Assembly (NCBI GenBank): GCA_029207755.1
Contig: JARCOQ010000016.1
Coordinates: forward strand, 4,407,001 to 4,471,000
Length of the DNA: 64,000 nt
Reading direction: 5' to 3'
Source of the DNA: Chamaea fasciata
Taxonomy: Eukaryota; Chordata; Aves; Passeriformes; Sylviidae
Made by a program: the position numbers and the translations under genes. Below are positions 13,080 to 25,800 of this stretch, piece by piece (position 1 is the first letter of the stretch; each line of letters begins with the position of its first letter). The notes below the pieces were generated by a model that was not told where the DNA came from, did no database searches, and was given only the letters and a program-made list of their open reading frames with translations.

Positions 13080-13480
13080 TCTCGCCTCTCATTCCGCAGG
13101 AGAGGGAGGAGAGGAGGCGGGAGGGGAAGGCGTGCGCTCAAACCAGCTCAAAATAACCATCAGAAAGCGAACAAAAAAGAAGAAGAAGAAAAAAAATCCC
13201 ACAGACTTAATATTTTTAAGACTAGGTGACTTTTTAAAAGCAGCCACCTGACTTTGGGGAGGGGAAAGGGGCTGACTCACAACATTTGAATACTACAGAT
13301 TGGCAATGCCGAGGCTCGCTGCTTTCCGGGCGGCTGTAATTACTGCGGGAGAATGAATCGCCTCCCTCGGATCTTGGAAGGGAGTAGTAGAGCAGAGGAG
13401 TAGCTGTGACTCAGACGTGGGGATGTGTGTGAGTCACGGTGACTCTTGCTCGGTAATTGCTTGCTTAGAGCAGCACTGGA
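13080..13480. promoter_or_regulatory. Candidate enhancer or promoter block with AP-1-like cluster
   Basis: This block has more CpG than its surroundings, a purine-rich run around 13098-13132 and an AAG-rich tract at about 13170-13197. It carries four TGACTCA-type sites within about 175 bp: TGACTCA at 13273-13279 and 13407-13413, TGAGTCA at 13430-13436, and TGACTC at 13440-13445. The last two form a perfect inverted repeat, GAGTCAC-G-GTGACTC, at 13431-13445. A homeodomain-like TAATTA also lies at 13337-13342. TGA(C/G)TCA is the known binding core of AP-1 and of bZIP factors such as MAF and NRL. That the block is regulatory is inference from motif density. It could be the promoter of an unannotated transcript, but I see no clear TATA box or first exon. 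Confidence 0.4.
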
Positions 13481-13565
13481 GATCTCCCTGTCCGTCCCCA
13501 CGGAAAGCTGGGTATTTGCAGCACGCACAGATACAACTTTGAAAGAAACGCTGGTGCTGGCTGAG

Positions 13566-13582
13566 AAAAAAAAAAAAAAAAA
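13566..13582 (+). repeat. Poly(A) run, 17 bp
   Basis: A17 homopolymer. No retrogene-like body is recognised immediately upstream, so it is treated as simple sequence. Confidence 0.9.
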
Positions 13583-16500
13583 GAATGAGCCGTGACATTT
13601 TGCTGTCTTACAAGTGAATTAGAATCTAAATGGAAGCGCTTTGATTCCTTCCCCATCACATAGGCTGATTTCAGTATTTACATGAACTCTAACCCCCAAG
13701 TGCTTCAGAGCTCCAGGTGTTTGTGAGGAAGACATCAACACAGCCGAGATGAGGAGGAAAGTTTGAACAGCGATGTCAGTCTGATGACTTGAGATTTTTA
13801 TTGTTACTTTCACTACTTTCCAAAAGTATTTGTCAGTCTTGTCTGCAGAGCAGGAATTCTAATGAGTAATTGGCGTTGCTATTGTTTACTGATTTCATGT
13901 GAAATCTATTTTATTTATTTGTTTGGATTTCAGCCCAGAAGTGGATTATTGTTTTATCCATATCCAGTTTACAATATTTGAGTTAAGCTTTCAGCATGCA
14001 AATTAATCTTCCTGTATTTGTAGGTGGAGAAACTGTGCAGGCTTCTATTTATATGATATTAAAGATAAGGGACAAGGAGCAATAAAAATGAAACCAAATA
14101 TTTACACCTGGGGAAAAGAGAAACAACAACACCTCAAATTATACTGTACATGAACTAAATGAGAGAAAAAAGACCTGTAAGAATGTAAAAGTAGTTATCT
14201 TTGCTGCCTCTAGGAGATATTCATTGATGTTGCAGAATTGAAGTGGTTGGTGGTTACTTCTGTAGCATCTGGGTTTGCCCTGGCCCCCAAAGAAAGGCAG
14301 AGCTTGGAGCATCCGGTGTGTTTATTCCTGGATGTTCAGAATAAAAAAACCAATGAGCTGCTGGACTTCAAGGACAACCTAGTTGGCTACAAAACTCCTA
14401 GATAAGCCTGGCCAGTTCCCCAGGTTTTATTTCGGTGAAATTTCACATTTCACTTTTATGTATGTTTGAAATGGGGTCGAAAGCCACAGACTTCAATGTC
14501 ATTTTGTGGAGGAAATTGCACAACTCTTAATTTGAGTAGCTTTGAGAGGAACGTTCCTGGAGCCCTGGGCTGGCAGGAGCTCAGCAGCCAGGGTTGTTCC
14601 ATGGCAGTTCCCTCAAATCCCACTCCTATCACCGCAAAAAAATTGAGGAGTTTTTCCACATCCAAAGAGACCTGGATAAGGAGGGGACATCTCCTCCTTT
14701 GTATCTCCCACTCCTTGATTAGGAGTATCTCAATTGTTGCAATTCCTTGGTGAAATCACTGTCATGGTGAAATTGTTGTCATATTGGTCCATCCCCAGGT
14801 GATCCAATGGTGCTTCAAGACTAGAAGACTGAGGGAGTTTAGAGGGGATTTACTATCGAAGGGATTCTGATATTTATAAATATTTATATTTATTTATAAA
14901 AGTTTTATTTTTTTAAAAGCAATCAGAAAACAAAACGTCATCCAAGTACTTTATCACAAGATTGCTTGGCTTATGGTTGAAAAGAATGAGCTGGGGAAGA
15001 AAATTCGTACATTTGGAACATGAGCAGAAGATACAGGGTGCCTTGTTCCTCATTGTTCTTAAGTCTATACTCTGTTATTTTTAGCAGAAATACCAGTTTT
15101 ATCCTAGGGGACATTTCACAGGTACTGTAGTGCAAGTGACACTGAGATGAGAAAAGGTCTCTGTTTTCTTCCACACTTTTTAATTTTGAGCGGTCTAAAA
15201 CCAGGGTTTTTTCCCAAAAGGCTTGGGTACTGCTCTTCTTCTTCCTTTTTTAAATCTCTTTTTTCTATTTTTCTGTCCTTTTGCATATTTCAACAGCATA
15301 GTATTGTGCTTCTTTATTCATGGTCTCTTCATGCTGCACTTATTTAACTGTAATTAAAAAGAGCTATGTAGGTATTTTATTATTACTTGTACACAGGGAC
15401 TCACTCTCCTGTGTGTCTAGTTATCCACAGCTTATTCAGTGGCCCTAAGGTAAAATCTTTGTAACATTAAATTCAAATCAGTCTCGTCATGGAGTTCAGT
15501 GGCCTGGCATTTAATTTCACCAGGAGAAAGATGTGACAGCAACTGCTGATCCCATCAATGTTCTGCTTTTCCCTAAATTGGTGATAAATATGGGCTGTGG
15601 AGAGCCTTTCATACAAAAAGTCCTCAGTCCTCTGGGATCTTGCACATGGGTTAAAACTCTGATTATTGATATTGGCACCTCCACTGTCCTCAGCCATGTC
15701 ATTAAGAGCTGACAGAAGAACTGAGAAAAGCAAGCGTCTCAAAAAACTGAGTTTCAAGTATTTTCCCGTCTCTCTTGAGGTTTTGCTCATTTCCTGGTCA
15801 CTTCTGTCCCAGTGGGCTCCAAATCCCGTCACATCAAGTTTTGTAGGAGCTGAGTGAAGCCCTCGTGTCTGGAGCCAAATGAATCCTGGAGCACGTTGCT
15901 AACTCTGAATCGCAGTTTGGAACCTCTGCTGGATTGTGCTTAATGGCTTTGGTGATGTGTTTAACAGTGCCTGGCCAGAACTTAATTGTATCTAGATAAA
16001 AAAGTGCTGTCCTATACAGTAATAAGTTTAGTTAAAATCAGTGTAGTAAATACGGACGTTACTGTTAATTGCTTTTCTCCTCTACCCTTTAAAAGTACAC
16101 TTTAAAAGTGAAAATGTTTTGCTGGTTGATGCCTGTCCTTTGCTTTGCCATTTTGAGGGTGACCCTGGTCTGGTTTGACACTCAAGCTGCTTAGATTTTA
16201 CTCTGGAGTAAAATCAACTTTTATGGGCAATATTGTTTTAGAGTTTTGCCTTTTATTTGAGCTGAGCTGGGCTGCCTTTCCTGAGGCTGCTGCCTGATGC
16301 ACAGTGAAACCACCAAGCCATTGTAAAGAGGGTGAGCCTTGCCAGGAATACATCTACCAGTGTCAGCCAGAGCAAAGCTAATGACACTTCACTTAATACA
16401 ATTTCTTAATTAGTGCATTCAAAACGCATTCCTGCTGGACACTGCCTTAATTTTCTTTTCTGTGCCCCAGTTTACTGTATTGATGCATTTTCATATCTAA

Positions 16501-19500
16501 AAATATCCGGGCTGTTTCCATGATACACCACACTTCAGTCTGCACAGACATCTAGTCCCTGTTTGACAAAGGAATATCTGCATGATGTCGCCCAGCACAG
16601 GGAGCCTCTGGTACCTTCCCTGGATATTTGTGATTGAGAAGGGGGTTTGGTGTGAGAGGTTCTCACCTCGTGGGAAAAACAAGTTATGAGGGAGGTTGTG
16701 GCTGTGACGTCCAGCTTGGCTGCAGCTCACAGGGTTCGTTGGCCTCTCCTGCAGGCTGGGACAGGCTCACCCCTGCTCTGCACACTCCTCTTGTGCTCCC
16801 TTATTGCCATTCCGTGTGGGTGCCCCACCAGAACAGGCAAGACAGAAAATACTCCAAAGGAAGATATATTCTTGAAGTCCAATATAAATTTTTAAGGCTT
16901 TGGAGAGTTTCCTAATGGCTTTTGTACCGGTGCAGCTTGAGCTCTGGCAGGAGAGGTGGGGTATTTGTCCCCTCCCCTGGGCAGCAGGAGGAGGTGATGG
17001 GCTCACACGCAGACAGCCTGCAGTCTCCAGGATGAAATGTTTCTCTTGGGTGTTGTGTAGCAGATCAATAATAAATAGGCTGCTGCTCCTTAGATGAGCT
17101 GGTTTTGAAACCCAGCTCCCCTGCACTCCTGTTCCCTCTACGTCCCATCTGGAGACTCGGGAAATTGGAGGGAGAGGAGGTCTGGTGAGGTCTCCTCCTC
17201 TCAAACAGAGTGTGGTTCATGGCCCCAGTGTGTGGGCAAAGTGGTTGTGCAGAGCTAAAGAGGCAGTGTTGACAGGTGGCAAGGAGAATGTGGGCTTTTT
17301 GGGTTTACTGCTTTTTCATTTATTTTAAAATATTGTACCCCCATGACCCCAGGAGCGTGGTAAGCCTGGGAGAGCGCATGCTGCTCCAAAGGCCCCCACC
17401 TGCTGAATCTCAGCCTTGGGTCTGGTGTGCTTGGCATGTGGTCCCTGAAACTCTCCCTGCACTGTCACAGGTCTTCAACAAATCAAGCTGGGTTCAGTGG
17501 AATTAATTTGAGTCTGCTCCAGGATAGTTGGCAGAATAATTTGGTCTAAAATAGCATCACTATTACCACCTATGGTACAGCTTTATTGGATGCAGTGCTT
17601 AATTTTACAAGTTTAACATGAGACTGAGTAGGAAAGGGTTTTCCTGTCCTGAAAACTCATTGTGAATTCCCTCCCTCTCCCAATATACTTCTTTGATGAG
17701 ACTCTTCCAGGGCTTTTCTGGGAGCAGTGGGGAGCACCAGAGAGCAGCAGAAGGGTGAAACATCACCCAGCAGAGAAATGCAGATGTGAGGCTTGGTCCA
17801 AGTCTGTGCCTTGTCCCCATCCAGTGTTTAAGTCTCTCTGTTATTGCAGGGTTGTTGCTCAGACTTCATCCCACTTCAAACTCCTGACTCACCCAGGACG
17901 CAGCAAATATTTCCTAATGGAGAGTTCTAAAAACTGCTATCAGTCCTACTGTAAAAATGTAGCAAGTTGACATGTCTAATGGAGGTAAAAAAACCCCATC
18001 AGAAACTTTCTGCCATCTGTGGTTTGTTATTCCTACATAAAATGTATATTAGCTACTTGTTTACTTCTGGAGTTTTGGGATTTGTAATGAAAAGTGATGC
18101 CAGCACTTTGGCCCTTAATAAGCAGAGGCTGATTGTCAGCAATAGCAGCTTGATCCAGGATTTCAGGTACCTTTAGTGCTCTTTACAGTTGTAATTTATG
18201 ACCAGCATTCTTCTGTTGGTTCATGCAGGGCTGCAGATATAAAATACCAACTTAAATATTTATGTAGGTAGCACATCTTTGTGAATATTTCTTCGTGGTA
18301 AGGAAATGCTGTTTAAAGAGCAATACATTTCATTACAGTGGGAATGACTATGTGAAAGCTGTCAATGTTTTGAACAAAATCTGTGGATGCCATAAAGTGT
18401 TAGGATTACTCATTCTCCAGATCTGTGCTTTGGAAGGGAGCAAAATGTGTTAATGATACTTCAGTAGTGACAAAGAATTTGTCTAGAAAATTGGCACATC
18501 AGTTGAGAATATCTGGTTATTGAGCCTAAGCTTTAGGGGTTCAGTGTTTCTGCAGTGCATGAATTAAATTTCAGCTAAGGGGGCAGAACTTGTGCATGAA
18601 GCTGAATAAGAGACAATGGCAACTTACCTTGCTATCACATATAATTGGAGATCTGATGGTGCTCGCTTCTCCTCACTTGCCAAACCTGACAATTACGACT
18701 GCAAGTGTCTTTGCAAAAGCTCTCATTTCATTTCTGCTGACTGACAGCTGCCCAGCGCATTTGCATGCATAAATACATTTTGCAAGCGAGCACCTCAGAT
18801 GAAAAAGAAACTTATTTTTGCAGGAATTTTGGATCTGCAGCATGGCAAGAGTTGCAAGCATTGATTTGTATCTCTGCTCTCCTTGGCCCCACTTACCATG
18901 AAAATAGCTAGCAAAAAGAGGGGAATACAGTCTAATAAAGCCTTGTGAAAAAAGTGAGAACAAAATCAATCTGGAAAATTATCTTCCTACCACAGGTTTT
19001 ATTAACATTTTATTTTCTAAAACAGTGAATTACTACCTACTGATTGCATAATATTAAAGTTTAAGAACATATAAAAATTTAATGAAAATGTCTTAAATAT
19101 CAAGCTGAAGATCCAATGCTATCTGATTTTTTTTTTGTCTGATGAACCTACAGCTGAAATCTCTGCGATTCCTTCCCTTGTCTTTAATAGATATCAGAGC
19201 AGGCTTTTAAAGGAGTAGGTCTATTTACAAAAGGTCAGACACATTTGTAATGAAAATTCCATTCACCAAGATGCATTCAGGTTGTGAAAACAGCTTATTG
19301 CTTCAGAATGGATTTTCTTCCTTCTATGGATAAAACAAACACCCCTGAAAGGGAGGATGGATACATTTCTCGTGGCTCTCAAAGGTCAGCTCACAATATA
19401 ACAGCCCTGAGGGCTTACTCAGCTGGATCAGGGAGCCGTGCTCTTGCCAGGTGCCAATAAACACAGAGGTATGTGGGCATTAATATCTGTTTGAAATAAT

Positions 19501-19837
19501 CCATCAAAGCTGCTACTTACAGGTTTGATAGGAAAATGAACCTGTTGCTGAAGAGCCTTGTGGAGAAAAGCTTACTGGTGGATTGGCTGCTTTGAGGGAC
19601 TGAGGGGGTCTGGCCTCAGCTCTCTTGGTGTCTGCAGCATCATATAATTTTTGTAGTTTCTCCTCAGAAATGGGTTTGCTGAGTTTCTAGAAAGGTTTTT
19701 TTTCTTTTTTTCTTTTTTTTTTTTTTCATTTTTTAGCTCTCCACCCCCAACTCCCCCCCCCAAAAATGCTTCTTGTTATGTTTTGATTTAAATAGGTGAA
19801 GAAAAAAAAAAAGTAAAAATCAAAGCTCCTGGACAAC
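13583..19837. other. Mostly unique DNA, no gene seen
   Basis: No gene or named repeat is recognised. Small structures seen include the 12-bp palindrome GTGAAATTTCAC at 14435-14446, a roughly 17-bp tandem pair beginning TGGTGAAAT at 14748 and 14765, and a T-rich/pyrimidine tract followed by a C run at about 19697-19760. The T-rich and A-rich runs at 19697-19811 immediately precede the CR1 fragment. Confidence 0.5.
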
Positions 19838-19972
19838 TCTTGGAGCCTGTCTAAGTTCAAGGAGCATCTGGGTGATGCTCTTAGCCATGTGGTTTAGTTC
19901 CTGATCATCCTGTGAGCAGCAGATGATCCTTACAGGATCATCTTCCAACTTGAGATATTCTGTGATTCTAAC
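19838..19972 (+). mobile_element. CR1 LINE, 5'-truncated 3' tail
   Basis: The sequence follows the well-known 3' end of avian CR1. It runs through the segment 'ctgtctaagttcaaggagc', then 'gatgctcttagccat', 'tggtttagttcctgatca' and 'gatgatccttacagg', and ends in two tandem copies of the diagnostic octamer (ATTCTGTG at 19957-19964, ATTCTAAC at 19965-19972). Roughly 135 bp remain, so this is a non-autonomous 5'-truncated insertion with no coding capacity. Drift from the usual consensus marks it as an old copy. CR1 is abundant in birds and is the main reason for calling this bird DNA. Confidence 0.92.
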
Positions 19973-21109
19973 TCCCACAACAGTTCAGCAAAACCCTGAA
20001 TTCCCTCAAAGGACTTGCAGACTGGGTATTTTTTTTTGTTTTTGTTTTTCCTTTGAAATTTTGTATACTGCCTCACTCCTCACAGTCCCTTTGCATGCTC
20101 TCTCTCCCGCTAATGGAAATGGGATGGGGTGTGGAAGATGCAGTCAAAGGAATGGGGCATGGTATTTAGAGTAGAATTAATGAGTTAAGTTCACATTACG
20201 GCTACTCTCTGCAGTAATGGTATCTCTAAATTAATTTATTTGATAGTCAAGGCTGTGGTATAGCTACTGCCGGTTAAACAGGGGTTTCAGTGGTGTAGCT
20301 GACATAGCTGGGGAGAAGGAACCCAGTTTACTCTTTCCTCACACTAAGCCATTTCTAAGGGAGGTGGGTTATTTCCAAGCTGTGCTGTCCTTCCCACTCT
20401 CTCTGCTCCCTCTGCAGCTGCCAGGGGTGCCCAGCCCTGCCCTGGCCTTTGCTAACAGAGCGTCTCATCATTATAATGCCTTCAGCCTTGCTCCTGCCAC
20501 CAGTATTGCCCAGAGAGGTGATGCTGTGGGCATTAAAGCCAAAGCCTGTCCCAAGGGGATCCTGCCTCTGCCTGGTGTGAGCTGGGTGAAGCCTGTGCTA
20601 TTTTTACAGACATTTATTTTATGTGTGGTTTGGAACACGAAATATTCTCATGCTTCCCTGCACAAGCAGCTGCACAAGCTTCTCCCTCTGGGTGCCTGTG
20701 CTGCACAGGGGAAGCAGGAGCTGGCGATGAGCAGAACAGGTTGGAAGCAAACACTCAGCCCGTGTCCCAGCCATGTCCCCTCCCTCCCTCTGCTGGCTCC
20801 ACCACGGCAGGGTCAGTCCCCGTGCGAGGGTGGGCGCAGGAGAGGTGGGATGTGCAGCCTGCACAGAGCCTGGTGCCTCCTCCTTCAGTGCATTCTGCCT
20901 TGTGTCCCCAGGTAAGGATGCTTGTCCTGGTTTGTCACCCCAGGACATTGCTCTGGGACAGAGCTGAGCCGTGCTGAGGGAGGAGGGAAGCTCAGGGAAT
21001 TGCCATCTCAAAGCTCTCCGAGGTGATGCCCACCAAAGCGTTGGTGCCGGCGGTAACTGGAGCTGTTTGCTTCAATGCATCTTGAAATGCACTCCTCCCC
21101 CTTGTAAAG
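19973..21109. other. Unique DNA, GC-richer in part
   Basis: A 183-codon open frame on + at 20364-20915 and a 130-codon frame on - overlap in the GC-richer part (20.4-21.0 kb). Neither has a recognisable domain, and overlapping long frames on both strands argue for chance. Nothing firm is seen. Confidence 0.45.
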
Positions 21110-21400
21110 AGAATATTTGTTATGCATTTTATAGTCTCAGGCATGGCCATCTGCTAATATAGTCAAGTAGACACAATAAAGGAGGTTTATATCTTTTTAG
21201 GTTCTGTTACTTCAGGTTCTATTTTTGATGCAGTAGGAGCCGGCACAGCTGAGCTGAAAGACTCGCAGGAACATGCCATGCATTTTATAGTGGATGTGAC
21301 TAAAGAAAATTCGCTGAAGGATTGGAATTAAAGGTGGCACATAACAGAGAATTCGAAATTGCTATTGGCCTGCCTTTAACCAGGGGTAGTTTTGAAGCTC
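21110..21400. promoter_or_regulatory. Possible conserved non-coding element
   Basis: An AT-balanced stretch contains an exact 14-bp direct repeat, ATGCATTTTATAGT, at 21122-21135 and 21278-21291. The surrounding sequence has no stop-free frame of note. The density of short AT-rich motifs is like that of vertebrate developmental enhancers. This is inference only; the repeat itself is directly visible. Confidence 0.22.
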
Positions 21401-22065
21401 TTTTTAATGCAAGAGACTCGAGACACTTTTATTATGACATTGTGTAGCCTGTGAGGTGCACGTCTGCATGTGAACTGCACCGAGATGTGAATGGTGAGTA
21501 CCAGCACATCTTTCACCTGTGTAGGTATGAAAAGCTTTTAATTGCAGCCTGGAGGAGGAGCTGCCATCTTCAATTTGTCTCCTGACACTTGGCAGACTTA
21601 TACCTGCATTAAATAAATAAATAAAGCACCCCCCAATTCTGTGCATAGATAAAAGTTCAGCTGTCCAGAGGTTCAGTCTCTTGCCCTTATTGTGGGGTAA
21701 TCCTTTGCCAAAGTTGGGAGCTGAAGGCTGGGAAGGACTCCAAGATAAATGAGCTGGGAGTGAAGCTCTTGCAACCAACCCCACGTAGTTCTGTGTCTGT
21801 CTAATCTGCCTTTGAATATGAAGTGTTTTTCACTTTCCAGAGAACTTGCAGTGGAACTTACTCCAACCCAGGCCAGTGTGGGACAGGTCAGGGGAACGTG
21901 GCCCCTTCCTGAGCCCAGTGGTGTGTTGGGGTTCCTTGGGCTGGGCAAAGCAATGCTGTGACCCATGTACCTCCTTGGCTGCTGGGCCAGGCAGGAAGAG
22001 GGACTGAGTGGCCGTCAGGGGATTTTCTCCCATCTCTGTCTTTGCTGCCTAATGTCCTTGTTTTG

Positions 22066-22086
22066 TTTTTTTTTTTTTTTTTTTTT
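22066..22086 (+). repeat. Poly(T) run, 21 bp
   Basis: T21 homopolymer just upstream of the first arm of the 22.1/22.7 kb duplication. The second arm is also preceded by a T-rich, though interrupted, stretch. Confidence 0.9.
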
Positions 22087-22105
22087 AATTATTTTTATTT
22101 TATTT

Positions 22106-22198
22106 TAACCTCTCAACTTATATGCCAGAAGATGTTAGCTACTTGTTTTAAAGTCTCCTGCAAGATCTGATTCAGACTGACTTTGTGCAGTTCTCTTG
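22106..22198 (+). repeat. Diverged direct repeat, copy A
   Basis: This segment aligns by eye with 22733-22826 in the same orientation, about 628 bp downstream. Shared blocks in order are TCAAC, ATGCCAGA, ACTTGTTTTA, AGTCTC, GCAAG, TGATTCAG and TGCAGTTCTC. Both copies are preceded by a T-rich run. It matches no repeat family I can name. It could be a local tandem duplication or two insertions of one old element. Confidence 0.7.
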
Positions 22199-22732
22199 TG
22201 TAACTCTGCACTTCTTGACCTCCTGTAAGACATCATTTTCTTCAGCTGATTTTCTCTTTCCAACCCACAATATGCACTAAGTTGTTTCTGAGATGCTTTT
22301 TCTTTTCAAATGTGATTATTCAACAGGGAATTTGGAAGTGCTCTCTTAATCCTACGAAGTCATTAGGACTTGGGCCAACAACAAAATTTAAGATCTGAAA
22401 CTGAACTTTCTAGATTGTCTGGGGAAAAGTGGTGGAGGATGAGCAACAATTCACCTGCTGAGAGCTGTGACTTCAGAGTGCAATTTAAATTCGTTTTTTA
22501 TTTTTGCTCTAAATTGTCACAATTCAAAATCTCTTCCTACCTTGACACTTCTCCAACATGTTTGCCTGTTTTACAGGCACTTTTCTACCTTCTTTTGTTG
22601 CCAATTTGGGTGGGTAACAGCACCCAGAGAGCCATTCCTAGGTTGGTAACCTTGCACAGAACTTGTTGTCCCTGATGTAAACTTCATCATTGATGGCAGG
22701 TTTTGTTGTTCATTTCTTTGCTTTTTGCTTTT

Positions 22733-22826
22733 TTCACCTTTCAACCTGCATGCCAGAGGACTTCTAGTCACTTGTTTTACAGTCTCTGGCAAGTGTGATT
22801 CAGTTTGGCTTTTTGCAGTTCTCTCC
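22733..22826 (+). repeat. Diverged direct repeat, copy B
   Basis: Partner of 22106-22198, in the same order of shared blocks with scattered substitutions and small indels. A second, weaker pair (about 22527-22562 and 22995-23030, sharing CCTACCTT and GCTTCTC-like blocks) keeps the same order. The duplicated unit may therefore originally have been longer than 95 bp. Confidence 0.7.
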
Positions 22827-25800
22827 TGCAGAGAAAGTGACTGAAGTGGGCTGGTGCCCTCCTGCTTTGCTTGGGGGAAGTTGAGGGTGAGGACTCCTGG
22901 CTCAGCACGCTCTGGCACTATGAATTTCATGTTAATTATGTATGACTGCCTCTCCCTGCCACGTTTCTAATTAGCTGTGGTTTATGCCAAGCCTTTACCT
23001 ACCTTAATGCTTCTCTGCTACTGTTTTGAGACTTGTCTGATAACCAATCCAGAGGAGTTGGTGTATCTTGCGTTATCTGCTTTACTGCATGCTTTGTTTT
23101 CATTTCCCTCATCCCCTGAAGAGTGCAGAAAGAAGTGAGGCTCTGAACGAGGAATGGCAAAGAAGGATGAGCACAGAAAATTGCTTTCTCATTTCTGATG
23201 CTCTTTCAGAATTTCTGCATGCTTAGGACAGGTCCTCCTTTATCCCACTTTCTGGGTTTTTTCATTATTTTCTACCAGCAAGCGGCTTGGACTTTTTTTC
23301 TGAATTCTACACACACCTACGTGCTAGATTTGTGCAATCCTTTAGTATTACTTTTTTGTTTTATCCTGTGTTTTCCATCTTTATGCAGCTTTTGCTTTCA
23401 ACTGTGTGGTCACAAAAAATTTCTTTAGTACTCGATGTCTCATTCTACAGCAGTTATATAATTAGATAGCAAGTGTTTAATTAGATTTTGGCTAGTTGGC
23501 TACATGTCTTGGTATTTGTGATACCAATCTGGTCACAATTAATAAAAGGGAATATACCCCTGTAATTATCTAATCTTGTTTAAATATCCATGACCTTAGG
23601 CAACAGCAATAAGTAGGTAAATAAGAATATTAGAGTATTACCTCTGTGGGTGGAAGGATCTTCTTGGAATTATGCTGAACATTTTGGCATTAATAGCCTA
23701 GCAGGTGATTCTGCAATGAAAATTTCATATAGTAATTTTGTCTATTTGCTCTTTTTAGCTAATGCATTTTTCAGCCAGTGCAATAAATACTTGCAATTTA
23801 TGACAAATGTTCAGGAGAAAAGTCTCTGGTAATAGAAACTGTTCCATTATCATGTGCTTTAGATATTTTTGATATCTCCTCACAAGGCAAGTACATTTAC
23901 TGAAGTCACAGCAGAAACGAATGACCAGGGTGAAACACCAAAAATAACATGAGTGCACTCAGATGATGCTGTAGCCCCCTCCAGTATCAGTAATTCCTTC
24001 CGATACCACCACAGAAACAGCAGTTGGAAAAGCAACTATTTTGGCATGGGAAGAATTATAGTGTGCTGACAGTCTGTGCAGACATCTCAGAATTGTTTCC
24101 TCTCTCCCTCCTCTCTCCCATTTCCCTTGAAGGCATCCCAAAGCACCCTCAGGTGCAGTTGTTGCTTTCTTGAGTAGCATCCATGTTCTGGAAAGTTTGT
24201 AAAAATGTATGAGCTGTGCCAGGAGCATTGCTAGATGAAAGGACAATTATTGCGGCTTTTGTTCCGGTGAGAGATGTGTGAAGATAAGAATGAGAGTGGA
24301 CACTGGTGGACAAGCACCTTGAATGAATTTGTGTCTGTATCCAAAGGAGGCCTGTATCCAAACCTGTCTGACCTGGTGATTTTCATTTCCCCATTACCCG
24401 AGAAAACTCCATCTGAGAATTTTACTGGTGTGAGAAGAGGAGAAGAGTTTTGGAGGGCAGATGAGAACAGGGCGTGTTTAAAATGACTGATCTGAGATTT
24501 CGTGTGGAATAGGAAAAGTGTCTGTTCCAGGGGCTCAATTGCTGTATTATTAAGATTTTGTGACTGGGGTGAGTCTAGTCCTGGCAGCAGAGCTGACTGG
24601 AAAAGCACTGTTTCATCAAAGCTCAAGTTGTGGGGATTTCTTAATGAGTTTAACTGTTTTGACATATTTTCCTGAGGGGAGAAAATTATCCAAACAGAAC
24701 ATACTCGCTTTGAAATAGCACTAAATACTGGCTTGAAGAGTTCAGCCTACATTCTATCCTGGAGATAAGAGATAGCTCTGATTTCTGTTACAACACGTCT
24801 CTGAGGAGGAAAATGGGCCCCAAGTTATTTTCCACAGGTGATCAGTAAGGATTCACAGGGTCTGTCAAGGGGAGCTGGCTTTGCTGAGAGAGAGACACAG
24901 GGCTCATGAGGCTTTAGGAGACTTGAGGGGGAAAAAGAGCAAAAATAAAATTTCACAGGAAAGTGTATGTTGTGGTGAGAAAATAGAACATAAAAAGTTG
25001 TGTTGTGGTTTCTCTTGTAGTCAAACCCTTGCTGTCACTTTTCCTGTTGGATGTGCACAGGGGCAAGGCATAGATCTGTCATTCACCTTCAGAGCCCTGG
25101 CTCTGCTCTGCCATCCCTCCTTTTCAGATTTTGGTGCAATAGCATCCCTCTTACAGAAAGGTAATTTCCATGTGTATCATGCATGTATTTCTCTAAAAGC
25201 AAATGTTAAGTGCACAAGGGTAACTTCGTGGCTAGTGGAAAAAAAAAACAAACCACCTTTGTGTGTCTAAAGTGAATTTAAATTGAAAACCGTGCTGGAA
25301 TATTTCAGCTTCAAAAGGAAAATGTTGACCAGGTTGGGATTTTTTTTCTTTTTTTTTTTTAACTCCCATTTTTGTTTTTGCAGGTTGCAGCTCTGATACT
25401 CCAGGGAGCTGGGCTGGGCTCTCACGTCTCCATCTTGCTTCATCACCTTTGCACGGATTCTCTGGGTCTTGTAAAGGAAGAAAAGGCACTTTGTGGCATG
25501 CTGAGCTCTTCCAGCCGAGGTCTCTGCCTCAGCTGCTTGAAACGTTCTCTCCGGCTGTCTGAAGATCCTTCCCAGCCTTGAAATCCACCTGGGTATTTTC
25601 CTCCCACTCAGAGCTGTGCGTCCTCACATCCTCTGTTTCTGTCTCATTGTTTCAGATCTTCCTGGGGGAGTTCTCAGCCTCTTTCTGTAGATGTTTTTTT
25701 CATTTTGTTTTGCATTAATAATGCTGGAAGAGGTTGGAGGGGCAGGGGAGAAGGAAGTTTCAAGTCTGCTGGAGTTTTTCCAAATCGGTTCATCATCATT

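Noticed and set aside
20364..20915. 183-codon plus-strand open frame
   Set aside because: It overlaps a 130-codon minus-strand frame in GC-richer sequence. The residue mix (P, L, S, C, A) reflects composition, and no domain is seen.
22066..22086. Poly(T) as the tail of a minus-strand retrogene
   Set aside because: No retrogene body could be recognised next to this run, or next to the runs at 10354, 13566, 34295, 53175 and 62903.
25370..25581. Strong-looking splice acceptor at 25383 followed by an open frame
   Set aside because: The acceptor sequence is good, but no donor gives a coherent exon and the peptide is not recognisable. T-rich tracts ending in CAG are common in this DNA.
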